A program made the position numbers and the translations under genes. Positions 53,043 to 64,000 of a DNA stretch of 64,000 nucleotides are shown in pieces (position 1 is the first letter of the stretch; the number at the start of each line of letters is the position of its first letter). The notes below the pieces were generated by a model, which was not told the DNA's origin, made no database searches, and saw nothing but the letters and a program-made list of their open reading frames with translations. The stretch is from Biomphalaria glabrata. Lineage: Eukaryota > Mollusca > Gastropoda > Planorbidae. The stretch is taken from positions 3,405,001 through 3,469,000 of the forward strand of contig NC_074711.1 of NCBI RefSeq assembly GCF_947242115.1, given 5' to 3'.

Positions 53043-55350
53043 GAGACAAGAATATAAAAAAACAACAACATATAATTCCTACTATCTTACTTTAAAGTAA
53101 CTATATATATCACATTAATCACCCCAGTTGTCTCAGCTTTGACTTCTTGTTCTATCTTTTTATTTCATGGTATGTTTCCTTGGCAATACATATACAACTA
53201 AGGTTAAAAAAAAGCTACTCAGTGCTGATTAGATGCTCACTAGTAGAGGGAGCATTCCCCAAAGATGAAACTGTTCCAAATAAGAAAAAGTGCTGAGCTT
53301 AGGAAAACGTACCTATTTTTTCTTATTCAAAACAATGATGACACACATTTTTTGTGTGAATAGGGCAACAAAAGAGAGAGGAGGAGAGCTTAAAGCCAAG
53401 AAAGGAAAAAAAAAATGCAGGCCATTTGTTCGGAGAAAAGTCTTTTCTTTGACTTCAAAACTGTCAAGCAATACACTATTAACTATTTTAGATAAAAATA
53501 GTTCCATGTCCAGTCAGTATACTTTTCAAAATTGTTCTAATGTCAAGTCAGTATACTTTTCAAAATTGTTCATCTTGAGTCAGTATACTTTAGTCTTATT
53601 CAAAGCCATGCTAATCAATGTTCAAACAGTATTGTTTTATATAACAGTGTCTCTCATTCAGAAAGTGCATTTGGAATAACAAATACTGTTTGTCTGATTT
53701 GAAAATAAGAAATGTGATGTTGTAGTTTTCAAACATATTTAAAGGGCAGTTAAACATGGGTTTTAGTCATTGAAGTGTGAAATAACATTAACATTTGATC
53801 AAGTACTTCATAAATTGAGGTTTATAAAAACAAAAAAGTAAAGAAAAGTACCCCATTCAGACTTTGCGGTCTATAGGTCAGAAACAAATGACATTTGTAA
53901 GAAAAATTTGTCAGAAATCTGTTTTAAAAACTTTCAGACCATGGTACTAATCTCCAGAAAAGACAAATAATCAAGATATACAAAAGAAAAAGGTAGCAAC
54001 CCAGACAGTTAAGATTTCAATTGAAACATAAACATTGTTCTATGAAATATTAAACTTGAATCATTGTTATTTGGGAGCATCTACTACTACTATTTGAATT
54101 GTACATTGTGCTCAAGAGAATTAAAGAAACAAAAAAGATGAGTCATCATCTTACTGTGTTCCAGCATTTTCTTTTTTAGTGGCATTCAAATGGGAGACAA
54201 TTATTTAATACATCATCCCCTCATCTTTGAGACATGTTACATATTATGTAATAGCTGTGTACTAAATGACCAGTAAAATGTCATATTTAGTGGACAATTT
54301 CACCTCCCTTTTCTTGGCAACACCAGTTGACCTTTTAATAAGGTCAATGGGGACACCAGTAACATGAGGGAAGCTTTTATTTATTTGTTTTTTTCTGGAT
54401 AATGTCTACATTTAGACCATACTTGACTGGGAGATGTAAACAAAGAGGAGAATGTTGAGTAGATGAATTCAAAGGTGATTGTGATTATTTAGGTATGAAC
54501 AAATTTTGTATCTATGTATTTTTGCAGTTATCATCTGTGTCATTGTTTATTTAGGTATAAACCAATTTTGCATCTATGTATTTTTTTTGCAGTTATCTGT
54601 GTCTAATTTGTTTATTGCGTTTATTAAGTTATGAGCAAATTGTGTATCTATGTATTTTTGCAGTTATCATCTGTGTCTTAGTTGTTTATTGCGTTGTAAT
54701 AATAATACAGTGTACTCAATTTTAATGTCTATAGGATTCCATTGCATAATTTTGGTGTCTAGTCAAGTTTGTTCACGAATAGTTAGCAAATACTATTTAG
54801 AATAATTGTCTTTCATTAACTCTTTGTGTAACTACTTCATTTCTTGAAGGTTTTTTCAAATGTTTTAATTTTTTTTTTAGTTTCAGAAAATGAGTCAAAG
54901 ATACCGGGGTTAAAATGAAAATGGCAACATTTCCTCTAAGGGAATACAGGACCATAAAATGTGTTTTCAAAGAAGATAGACTATAAACTGAAACTTGGAG
55001 AAGAATATTGGATGGAGGAATTCTGACAATGGCACTGACTAAAAGCAGTTTATAACAATATCATTGTTGTATGTTCAATCCATCACAAAATGAACAAAAA
55101 GAGAGTAGATTATTTTGTTGTCAAGCTCTATGCTCTTAAATACAATGACTTTGACATAAAATAGTTCAACTCTTTAAAACATTAAGGTGCAAATAAAAAA
55201 ATGTTTCTCAACAACAGAACATTAGAATTTCAATTTGACTTTTTTAAAAAATATACTTTTCACGGTCTATATTACACCTATATTATATAGGTAATGATAA
55301 AAACTTAAGTGTTCTGTTATCATGATAACCAAAAATCACCTCTCAGCATC
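53043..55350. other. DNA downstream of the RRM gene
   Basis: It is probably 3' UTR and intergenic DNA of the minus-strand RRM gene. Minor tandem duplications lie at 53510-53590 (GTCAGTATACTTTTCAAAAT) and 54490-54680 (TATCTATGTATTTTTGCAGT, three times). A family A SINE tail scrap is at 53850-53885 (minus). The ORF 53290-53679 is unsupported. Confidence 0.4.
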
Positions 55351-58300
55351 CTAGAATGTTTCTTCTGATGCCTCTTTGCTTTTTTTAAGGATGTCTAGTA
55401 CCACCTTGCGCTCTCTTGAATAACAGAAGGGCACATCCACCTGAAAAGTATACATGTGCATAAATGTCTGAAAAGTAGACATGTGCATAAATGTCTGAAA
55501 AGTATACATGTACATAAATGTTCAAACCATATCAACCCTTGTAGCAGAATTTATTTTCATTTCATTCATGCATTGTCTATTGGGACCTTGTATTATTTTC
55601 TTTTTTTTTTTTTTTGCTAGTACCCTGCTTTCATTTTATAACTTTATTCTGTATAAACAATTTAACAAATTTTGGCAATAAGCTTATTATGACATTCTGA
55701 ACTTTTCTCCCCTTCTTTATTGAGTTTGCAGTTGCAGTTTTTTGTTTCAATGCAATTAGATGATATTAACATGGGTGCTTAATGATACTGACATTTCTTT
55801 TCATCTACATAATTGCAATGTTTACTGTTTTCCATGCTATTGTTCTTTTTCTGCATTCTCATTATGTTGGAAAGTTCAGATAATTAGGCCCATAAATGCG
55901 TCATCATTTTCAGATAAAGCAGATCTCCATGTAGCTTTTCTTCAAGGGCAGTGTCTTGTTTGGGCTCTAGAAAGAGAAGGACATTGTGGCCATTCTCTGA
56001 TGACACCCCACAGGTGCGAATTTTCCTAGTCCCACTTTTCAACTTCAAAAGATATGTCTCATTCTTTTATGCCCTGATCTGAGGAAAACAAAGATATGTT
56101 GGTCTTGTTGGGATGGCTTATACAGGTGTCATCTTTCTTGAAATCTGGATGAGAGATTTTCCATTGTCAGTTTTATTCTACTCACTATTTCATTTCTTCT
56201 GAATAAAGTGGAATTTTCTATTGCTTATTCATTCTCTCACACTAGGCAACTGTGTCAGTCTTCTCATTTCCTTCTATTCTAATGTTGGTTGGTATCCATT
56301 GGAGAACAACTTTATTTCTATGTTCTTCAGCTTTACAATGGCTGTCCTGTTTCACATAACAGACATCAGAAGTTTTTCGCGCTTTGAAGGACTGTTCTTG
56401 GAATCAGTCAGATGTACTTGATTGGTTTAATAGCTTGATAGATCTATTCTTTTTTTTCTGCTCTGTAGCTGTCAGAGAGAACACCAGTTACAATGGACTT
56501 TTCCATGTCTAACTAATCAATAATTACTTTTGCCATTTTTTAATGCACATTGAGCAGTTTTCAGCAGTTTTAGAATCAATACAAATATACAAGTACTTCT
56601 ATTGAGACAAAAAAAACATGTTTGATACAAATATTAAAACAAAATTAGAGATGCTATGTAACTTTGTTGTGAATCTTTAACCAAGTGGACATTTTGCAGA
56701 GTATCTACCAAGATTTTTCCCCCTGATTATTTAAAAATGTATACCAAGCTCTTTAGAGAGGAAAGTAAAGGCTGTAGACATTTGGATCAGAGAAACATTA
56801 TTTCAAGCACCTACCTTTAAAGGAAATCCATCTAAGTGGGAGCCATCCATCTCTTTGATAGCATCAAGGACATTGTACAGAGTGGCCAAGTAAAGAGTTG
56901 CTTTTGTGCTAAAAAAGTACAAAGTTGATAAAGATCAATAGTTGGTAGCTCTAAATTTGTATCTAGTTATATCTCTACCCGAACATCTAACAAATGATAC
57001 CAATGTATAATGTGATTTTACCATCACAAAAGAGATACAAGACACCGATAGCAAAGACAAACAGACACAAACACTCTTTTGTTCCCCTGGCAATCAAATC
57101 ATTAAATAAGAACAATCTGGTATAAACTTTGTCACATGTAAATTATGAGTGAGTCTGGTGTGAATGTACACTTTGGTTTCTTATAGTTATAATGTTTTTT
57201 GTTTGGTGTAATGCACAAATTGTAAGACAAATTTCCTTACGGATAATAAAGATTATTATTATTATTATTATTCATGTGAATACTTACAGCCCATGATTAT
57301 GGTTGTTATTCTCAATACAGATGTCTAAAATGTTGTATTTAGAAAAGGCATTTCTCAAGGTGCTCTGTGAATGGTGAGAACATCTTTAAGTCAACAAAAG
57401 AGAGAGAGAGAGGCGGGGAAAACAAAAAGGGATCAGTGAATAATGCTCATTTCTTTTTTTGTGATGAGTAGAGGGGCGGGGAGCACCAAGAAATGGTCAC
57501 CCAAAGAAAAGCTGGATGAACAACATAAAAAGGATGGACCAGCCTCTCTCTGGATATCTCTCTGGATATCCTGCTAAGAACAGTTGCTGACATGTGAACA
57601 TGGTTTATTAATATCTTTCCAATGTCAACCTGCAGTTTCACATTCCAATAAGAAGTCTATTATGATATAACAAAGCCGTCTATTATGGTGTAACAATTGA
57701 TTTTGATTTTGATTTGAGGAACATTGGCACAATTTAGGCCATTTCGTGCCTGCAGTCCCTCAAGGACCACTCTCTCTCTAAACAACAAGGGCCAGATTCT
57801 ATACAGTCATATAATTAAAATCAGGGTCTATTCACAGTTAAAATAGTAAAGGTAGTAAAAATTTAAATATTTGGTAAAAATCTAATGTAAATAGTGCATG
57901 TTCACAAATTCAGAAATCAGATCTTCGTAGATAGCCCCACTTCCCGAATAAAGCCCAGTACCTTCCCAGGGTCGACATTATTAAATAGTGTTTTTAGATT
58001 AGTGGGTCTAAAATATTTCGCCCTAACATCCTGGCAATCAACGAGGATATGTTCCACGATGAGGCGAGAGTCACAGTACTTGCAAAGTGGGGGCTCCTCT
58101 CTCTTCAGTACAAAAGAGTGCGTGATGTAGGTGTGGCCAATCCTAAGTCTGGACATGGTTGTGCTACCACGCCTTGTCAGACCCTTAGATGTGGGCCGCC
58201 ACCTGACATCCGCCACAATCTGCCTGAGTTTACTGTGAGTCTCAGCCTCCCATCGGTTCTGCCACTCTCGATAGGTGGCAGAGGCAATACTTTGTCTCCG

Positions 58301-61300
58301 GTCCGAGTAGGGAATTTGGGTTCCTGACACCGCATGATTTAGGGCTCTCTTTGCTTCTCTGTCTGCGGCTTCTTTTCCCTCAATGCCAACATGGGAGGGG
58401 ACCCAGATGAAGGTGACATCCCTACGGTCGGCTGTTATTTGGTCCAACAGCTTCAGGCTCTTATGTACCAATGGGATGTCAGTCTTCATCCGCCCCAAAG
58501 CTTGCAATGCAGATTTGGAGTCGGAGCAGATTATAAATTTACTCCTTTCTGATGCTTTTACGGCCATAAGTGCAAGCAACATTGCGTGCAATTGGCCGTA
58601 AAGATGGAGCAGCCATCGGGGAGTCTACGGGAGATTGTTTTGTTCCGAAAGGAGCAGGCACACGCGACCTTTCCCTCCATTTTGGATCCGTCTGTGTAGA
58701 TGGTGCCACAATCTCCGTAGCTCTCCTGCAGTTCCCTAAAGTGGACTTGTAGTATGCTTGGGTCTGTATTTTCTTTTTTGAAATTAAGGAGGGATAAATT
58801 TAATTTGGGTTTATTCATTAGCCAAGGAGGATTCTGAAAGGTTTCTATTTTAGAGATTTGGTCAATGGGTGGGGTTAAATTTTGGATGGGTTCTCTCATT
58901 CGAAGGCCTAACGGCTGTATGACGTTAGGCCTTCGATTGTATAATTCTACCTCTGAGGGGTTAAATATGGAGTCAAAAGCAGGGTTCGTGGGGATGGATT
59001 TTAGCTTGACTATATACTACATTGCAAGCTTTTTCATTCTTATATCCATGGGGAGTTCTCCAGCCTCCACATGAAGACTTGGGATAGGTGATGTACGAAA
59101 CGCGCCGAGACAGAGACGCAGGGCAGCATTTTGTATTGGTTCCAGTATTTTTAGGTACGACTTCCTTGCTGCTCCATATATTATGGATCCGTAGTCTAGC
59201 TTGGATCGAATTAGACTCCGATAGAGCAGCAGCAAGGTATCTCTGTCAGCTCCCCAGTCCGTATGGCTGAGTACTCTTAGTATGTTTAATGACTTTTGGC
59301 ATTTCTTCTTAAGTTCCTTAATGTGGGGGGAAATTAAATTTGGAATCTAAGGTGAGGCCTAAAAATTTTGTAGTTTTCACGACAGGGATCTTCTTTTTGT
59401 GTATAAATAGTTCAGGGTCTGGGTGGAGTCCCCTTAGATTACAAAAATGCATACTAACTGTTTTGGAGTCTGAGAATTTGAAACCATTATAGTTTGCCCA
59501 ACCCTGAATTTTGTTTAAACATAACTGTAATTTCCTTTCTAAGGTGTTCATGTTTTTCCCATAAGTAAGAATGACAAAGTCATCAACATACAAAGAGCAC
59601 TCTATGCCAGGGGACAGCGCATTTATGATGCTATTTATTTTAATGTTGAACAGGGTGACTGACAGAATGCTGCCCTGGGGTACACCCATTTCCTGGTCAT
59701 GAGTGTCAGAAGCGGAGTTGCCCACTCGGACCTGAAATTTTCGATCTTTCAGGAATTCCTCCACAAAACGGGGGAGGTGTCCCTTAAGCCCCATAAGCGC
59801 CAGGTCACGTAGAATGCCATGTTTCCAGGTTGTGTCATAGGCTTTTTCTATATCGAAGAATACAGCTACTAGATGTTCTCTTCTGAGTAATGCATTTCTA
59901 ATATAAGCTTCCAGCCTTACCAGGTGGTCAGTTGTTGTCCGCCCCTGCCGGAATCCGCACTGGTAGTTTGAGATCACTTTATTCCTTTCCAGGTACCAGA
60001 CCAGCCTACTGTTAATCATTCTTTCCATGGTTTTGCAGATGCAGCTTGTTAGTGCTATTGGTCGATAGTTAGCTGGGTCAGAGCCGTCTCTTCCCGGTTT
60101 AGGTATCGGTATAACTGTGGCTTTCCTCCAGCTGTTTGGGAAAGCGCCTGTTTGCCACACACAGTTATAGACCCCTAGTAGGACTGCCAATGAGGGTTCG
60201 GGAAGGTGCTTGAGGAACTGGTAATGGATTTCGTCTTCTCCAGGCGCTGTGTCATGTGACTTGTCCAGCGATTCCCTCAGTTCCTCAAGCGAGAACGGTT
60301 TGTTGTAGTCTTCATTGTTCTCTGACCTGAAATCAATGGGGTGTCTTTCCTCCCTGGTTTTGACTTTTTGGAACTCTGGCGTGTAGTGTGCAGTGGATGA
60401 TTTTTCTGCTATTGAGGATGCAAGGCAGTCAGCTATTTCTCTGGGGGACGTGACAGTTCGTCCTTGGTTTTTCAAATGCCCTATTGCATTTGATTCTTTC
60501 CCTTTGATTCGCCTTACTGCCTTCCAAACCGCTCTAGCAGAAGTTTTGGCATCCAGACTGCCGACAAAACTTCTCCAGGAATTCCTTTTGGCTGACCGTA
60601 TGGTTTGTCTAGCCTTTGCTCTAGCTATCCTGAATAGCTTTAGGTTTTCCTGGGAAGGATTCTTTATAAATGCAGCCAGTCGTTTTTTCCTATCACCAAT
60701 AGCACTTTTGCAAGCTGTATCAAACCATGGTTTGCTAGGCCGTTTTGGATTTGCAGAGGTTAGGGGTACAACTTTCCTGGCTATACTTAGTAGCTTGCTA
60801 GCAAAGGTATCAGCTGGGTTCTGTTCATGGAGGATATTTTCTGTGATATCCTCAGAGCATCTTTTTTGGAATTGTTCCCAATCGGCCTTATTCAGTTTCC
60901 ACCGCTGAGGTCGTCCCAATGAAGGGAGATTGTTAGTAATGATGATTGGGAAGTGATCACTTCCCCGTAGATCATTGCTAACTGACCATTTAAAATCGTC
61001 CAGAAGTCCGGGGACGCATACGGTGAGGTCAATGCATGTGAATGATCCAGTTCCTGGGTGCAAGTAGGTCGGTGATGCATCATTAAGTATGCATAAATCA
61101 TGTTGGAGGAAGATATCCTCCAGCATACGACCTCTTGTGTCGGTATTGTTGGATCCCCACATGGTGTTATGGGCATTGAAATCCCCAAGGATTAAATAAG
61201 GCCGGGGGAGTTGTTTCAATAGGTCCTCCATGTCTGTTCGGTTTAATGGAGCGCCTGGTGGTAGATACAGGCTGCAGCAAGTGATAACCTTGTGAAGGGT

Positions 61301-63634
61301 TATCCTAGCTGCTACGGCCTCTAGTGTGGTCTGTAGTTCTACCCTCTCATGGGGGATGCTATCCTTCACAAGGATACAGACTCCACCTGATGTTCTCTCT
61401 GCATCCTCAACATTCTTGGTGTAAGCACGGTAGCTTCGGAAGCTGATGCAATCTTTCAGAAATGTTTCCTGTAAGCAGACAGCTACAGGAGTTGGTGTAA
61501 CAAAGAAGTCTATTATGATATAACAAAGAAGTCTATAATGATATAACAAAAAAGTCTATTATGATGTAACAAAGAAGTCTATTATGATGTAACAAAGAAG
61601 TCTATTATGATATATTATCTATTATGATTGCTTAACTTTCTTGCTTAGAAATGGGTGGTAGAGGAACATACAGGTTAAATGTCAGTGTGCCTCACTAGTG
61701 GAAGGCTTGAAATTCATTCATCTCAATAACAATGAATGATACACAGCCTGAAAGTACTGTACTACTTTTGTTAGACTGTCTATATGCAATATAACTAAAC
61801 CACTTCTACACTCCAAAAATCCAAATGAAAAGGCAAAAAAATTTTTGATCTTTTCGCAATGATGCCATGGCTTGAATCAGGTTAGCAAAGAGCAAATACA
61901 ATATTTAACAAGGTTACAAAGACAGTTTGTGTGGAAACACAAACTTAAAATCGGCCCCCTAAGTGGTCCTCCCAGGCAGGCTTCAATATTTTCAGAAAGA
62001 ACATCCGAATGAAATTAGATCAAAGACAAATGAGAGATAAGAATGGAGAAAGAAGGTTGACAGATCTTGTGTAGTGCCCCAACGGAGCAGCAGATCAAAG
62101 GATAGGTGCAAGTGAATGCAAAGTTAGATGTGAACCTGGCCTAACTAGTTCCCCTTTCAGACCTTGGGGTCTATAGGGCAGATGATGTAAAGTTCATCTG
62201 TTTTTGTGGCCTACGGTTAACGAGGGTGTCATGTAGCCAGCACAACGACCAACCGCCTTTGCTTTTCCCCAACTAATGTCAGGTACCCATTAGAGCTGGG
62301 TAGACTCAGAGGCGCCCAAGGATTCCGAAGTTGAATATCCCAGTCTTCACCAGGATTTGAACCCGCGACCCTCGGTTCTGAAGACAAGTGCTTTACCACT
62401 CAGCTGCCGCGCCTCTCCAGGCCTAACTGAAGTCTTATAAATAAATTAATTGTTTTGAAAAGGCTAAATCTCTTATTCGAATCCTCAAAAAAAAAAAAAA
62501 AAAAAAAAAAAAAATTACGCAAAAAAAAAAAATGTTCAAGAAAATAAAGTTTATAAGATTACTATTCATTTTAAGTTAGGTCTAACTTATAATGCATACT
62601 AATTAGCTTTTTCTCTTTAAAAAACTGCTTGCATAACTGATTTTAAAAATTAGATTTTTCGCTTTCAGGAAAAAAAAAAGTAGCCGTTGCATCAGAACCT
62701 TGAATGGTCTAAAATATTGTGATGTCGGATTTTCAATATCTTTTCTAGTTTATGAGATCTAAACGGGACGGACAGACATTTCACACAAAACTAATAGCGT
62801 CTTTTCTTAGGGGGCCGCTAAAAACCAAGCCATTATAGTAGCCCAAGTATGGAATCTGGCATCAGAAATTTAAGTGCAATACCTATTTTGTTAAATTCCA
62901 TTTTATAATATTGATTTACAAAATGTTCTACAGGCTTTTCACAGTTTTTCAGAGCAAATTAATTTGGCTGTAAAATTTACCTCTAAGGAACGTGACTTGA
63001 AACCTGATATATATATACACCATTCCATCCTGTTGTTCTCTAAGTCAGCCACTTTTGATTCATGAATGAGTTCCGGCATGTCCTCCAATCTACTAAGACA
63101 TGGAGGTGTCTTAGAAAAAAAAAGTGTAACCATTGTTTAACTGAGTACTGAACACAACACGACTTTATCTCGCGTGTAATGCTCTCACTAAGCTGTGCAT
63201 TAAAAGTTAAACACATGCATATATTTTCTTTTTCAATACTTAAAACATATACCATAATGTAAATAAAGTACAGTTCCTTGTCAGACACTGTGTGCAATGG
63301 GGCAGATGATGTTAAGTTCATCTATGGCTAATCATTAACAAAGTGATATGTGGCTAACACAACCCCTAACAATCTTTATTTTCCCCAACTAATGTTTGGT
63401 ACTGGTACCAATTGGTGGACTAACCCTAGCCTTGACACACCAAGTTCAAAGGCAAAGCGCTTTACCAATCTGGTAACAATTCTTATAAACACAAAGCACT
63501 TTCTTATCTATTTTAAAATAAAACTCACAGAAGGAAGACCATTTTTAGTCTTTGAAGTTATTGATTTAGAATTGGTTCTTGTGCATGAGTTTTCTGAAGC
63601 TGTAGAAGACAAAATTGGTGATGTAGTTTTACAT
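55351..63634 (-). CDS. RRM RNA-binding protein, C-terminal exons (5' part outside window)
   Basis: Minus-strand exons in transcript order: about 63634-63529 (Ser/Thr-rich, upper limit uncertain), 63109-62981, 57364-57288, 56908-56815, 55440-55351 (TAG at 55353-55351). Phases join (0,0,2,0) and donors are GTGAGT, GTAAAT, GTAAGT and GTAGGT. The product ends with an RRM of about 80 residues: RNP2 CIYISGF, helix STLRNAFSKYN, strand ILDICIE, RNP1 region TKATLYLATL, helix NVLDAIKEMDGSHLDGF, then PLKVDVPF and a charged tail ending SKEASEETF. RNP1 lacks the usual first aromatic (Thr there) but keeps a Tyr. The role is presumably RNA binding. RBM44-like proteins have a comparable C-terminal RRM, but I cannot assign the family. 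Confidence 0.75.
55441..56814 (-). other. RRM gene intron before the last exon
   Basis: Carries a three-copy 27-bp repeat just upstream of the last exon's acceptor (about 55442-55520, GAAAAGTATACATGTGCATA). Otherwise it is T-rich. ORFs at 55760-56029 and 56221-56421 run antisense to the gene and look accidental. Confidence 0.5.
57650..57696. repeat. 23-bp minisatellite, left remnant
   Basis: Two units of AAGTCTATTATGATATAAC type, separated by the LINE from the matching array at 61493-61615. The last 11 bp (TGGTGTAACAA, 57686-57696) are the left target duplication. Confidence 0.85.
57697..61492 (-). mobile_element. LINE of the I/Jockey-like group with RNase H, 5'-truncated
   Basis: About 3.8 kb in the RRM gene intron, same strand as the gene. 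Order on the minus strand: APE endonuclease lacking its first strands (CLQETF, LILGDFNAHNTMWGS, GSDHFPI), RT (NYRPIALTS, CGFRQGRTT, FFDIEKAYDTTW, MGVPQGSILSVTLF, LYVDDFVIL), then RNase H (TIYTDGSKM, SDSKSALQAL, WVPSHVGIEGKEAADREAK) and a C-terminal CKYCDSRLIVEHILVDC zinc knuckle. It ends with a 3' UTR and a tail of CAAAATCAAAAT type. Breaks seen: a frameshift near 59325 at a G run, a stop near 59018, and a frameshift near 58590. ORF1 is absent. The duplication TGGTGTAACAA lies on both sides. RT-RNase H order fits the I-like clades (family knowledge). Confidence 0.93.
61493..61615. repeat. 23-bp minisatellite, right part
   Basis: Four to five units of AAAGAAGTCTATTATGATRT plus AAC. The first 11 bp (61493-61503, TGGTGTAACAA) repeat the left flank of the LINE. 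Confidence 0.9.
61905..61990 (-). repeat. Dispersed repeat D, copy 2
   Basis: Reverse complement of the 3570-3655 stretch (AAAGACAGTTTGTGTGGAAA, AAAATCGGCCCCC). Confidence 0.55.
62020..62130 (+). mobile_element. LINE 3'-end fragment
   Basis: GAATGGAGAAAGAAGGTTGA and CTTGTGTAGTGCCCCAACGG match the 180-300 copy closely, in the same orientation. The frame is broken. Confidence 0.5.
62148..62416 (-). repeat. tRNA-derived SINE, family A, copy 7
   Basis: The most complete copy: tail CCCTTTCAGACCTTGGGGTC, body, reversed B box GGATTTGAACCCGCGACC, and reversed A box GCTTTACCACTCAGCTGCC with GCGCGGC at its 5' end. Lies in the large RRM-gene intron. Confidence 0.9.
62485..62532. repeat. Poly-A tracts
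   Basis: Runs of about 27 and 12 A separated by TTACGC. Confidence 0.9.
63268..63475 (-). repeat. tRNA-derived SINE, family A, copy 8 (degenerate)
   Basis: GGGGCAGATGATGTTAAGTT, CCCAACTAATGTTTGGTAC and GGCAAAGCGCTTTACCAATC identify it. The B box is lost. It lies between the first two RRM-gene exons visible here. Confidence 0.75.
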
Positions 63635-64000
63635 CTCAAAAACTTGTGTGGATTTTATTCAACACAAAGAAATACCTCCATTTAAAACAAACACATTACA
63701 AAATTTATTGTTATTTAACTAATATTGTGTTTCCTAGGCAGACTTCAATTTCCACCTGGTGATCAGACTAGAAGTGTTCATATAGTCTCATGTTTTCAAT
63801 ATCCATATCCATATAGTCTAAATCAAGTAACAACTTTCTTAACACTACTATTAGGATGGCATGTTAGTTGTGCTAACTCTTATATACCCATTAAATTTCA
63901 AAACATAAAGAGTGTGTCTTCTTTAGCAGCAATTTTATATTTAAATTTATATATGAGTTTCAACATCACTGTGTTTGAAATTGTGCAAATTCTGCATCTA
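63635..64000. other. Right edge, probably RRM-gene intron
   Basis: AT-rich. No further exon was recognised before the window ends, although the RRM gene's 5' part must lie to the right. Confidence 0.4.

Noticed and set aside
53290-53679. 129-codon ORF
   Set aside because: It is low-complexity and Lys/Phe-rich, includes a small tandem duplication, and has no domain or exon context.
60393-60908. 171-codon plus-strand ORF
   Set aside because: It is antisense to the endonuclease/RT coding strand of the LINE.

Overview
The window looks like nuclear DNA of a gastropod mollusc, most likely a heterobranch or freshwater pulmonate snail. It is AT-rich, with small exons in long GT-AG introns, many tRNA-derived SINE copies, LINE 3' ends, hAT-like elements with 8-bp target duplications, and low-complexity tracts rich in TAGATCTA. 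The taxon is inferred from repeat style, not from a diagnostic gene. No bacterial feature, CRISPR array, rRNA, functional tRNA gene or retrovirus/LTR-type element was recognised.

Three host genes can be assembled. (1) 10412-18925, plus strand: a complete 17-exon gene for the Ste20 kinase OSR1/SPAK (518 codons), the WNK-regulated kinase that controls cation-chloride cotransporters. All exon phases join and both the kinase and the CCT domain are whole. (2) 30251-37121, plus strand: a five-exon gene for a 258-residue four-pass membrane protein with two N-glycosylation sequons and a C-terminal PDZ-type tail. It has one GC-AG intron. A likely promoter and leader exon at 26196-26420 would carry an 18-codon upstream ORF. 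(3) 55351 to about 63634, minus strand: the last five coding exons of an RRM (RNA-binding) protein that continues beyond the right edge. Its largest intron holds a 3.8-kb LINE.

Layout: 1-9.6 kb is a patchwork of LINE ends, SINEs, an 80-bp satellite and a 1.5-kb hAT-like element. 10.4-18.9 kb is the kinase gene, followed by AT-rich downstream DNA to 25 kb. 25-37.4 kb is the membrane-protein gene with a 1.9-kb 23-bp minisatellite and several MITEs in its introns. 37.4-55 kb holds no recognised host gene, but has minisatellites, a broken LINE reverse transcriptase, a Helitron helicase remnant at 47.7-48.1 kb and a 1.1-kb hAT-like element at 51.9-53.0 kb. 55-64 kb is the RRM gene.

The three genes show no obvious functional link. 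The strongest points for follow-up are the leader with its upstream ORF and the GC-AG intron of the membrane-protein gene, a duplicated splice donor in the kinase gene, the LINE inserted into a minisatellite with an 11-bp target duplication, the dimeric 80-bp satellite, and a hAT-like element whose interior repeats a version of its own terminal motif.
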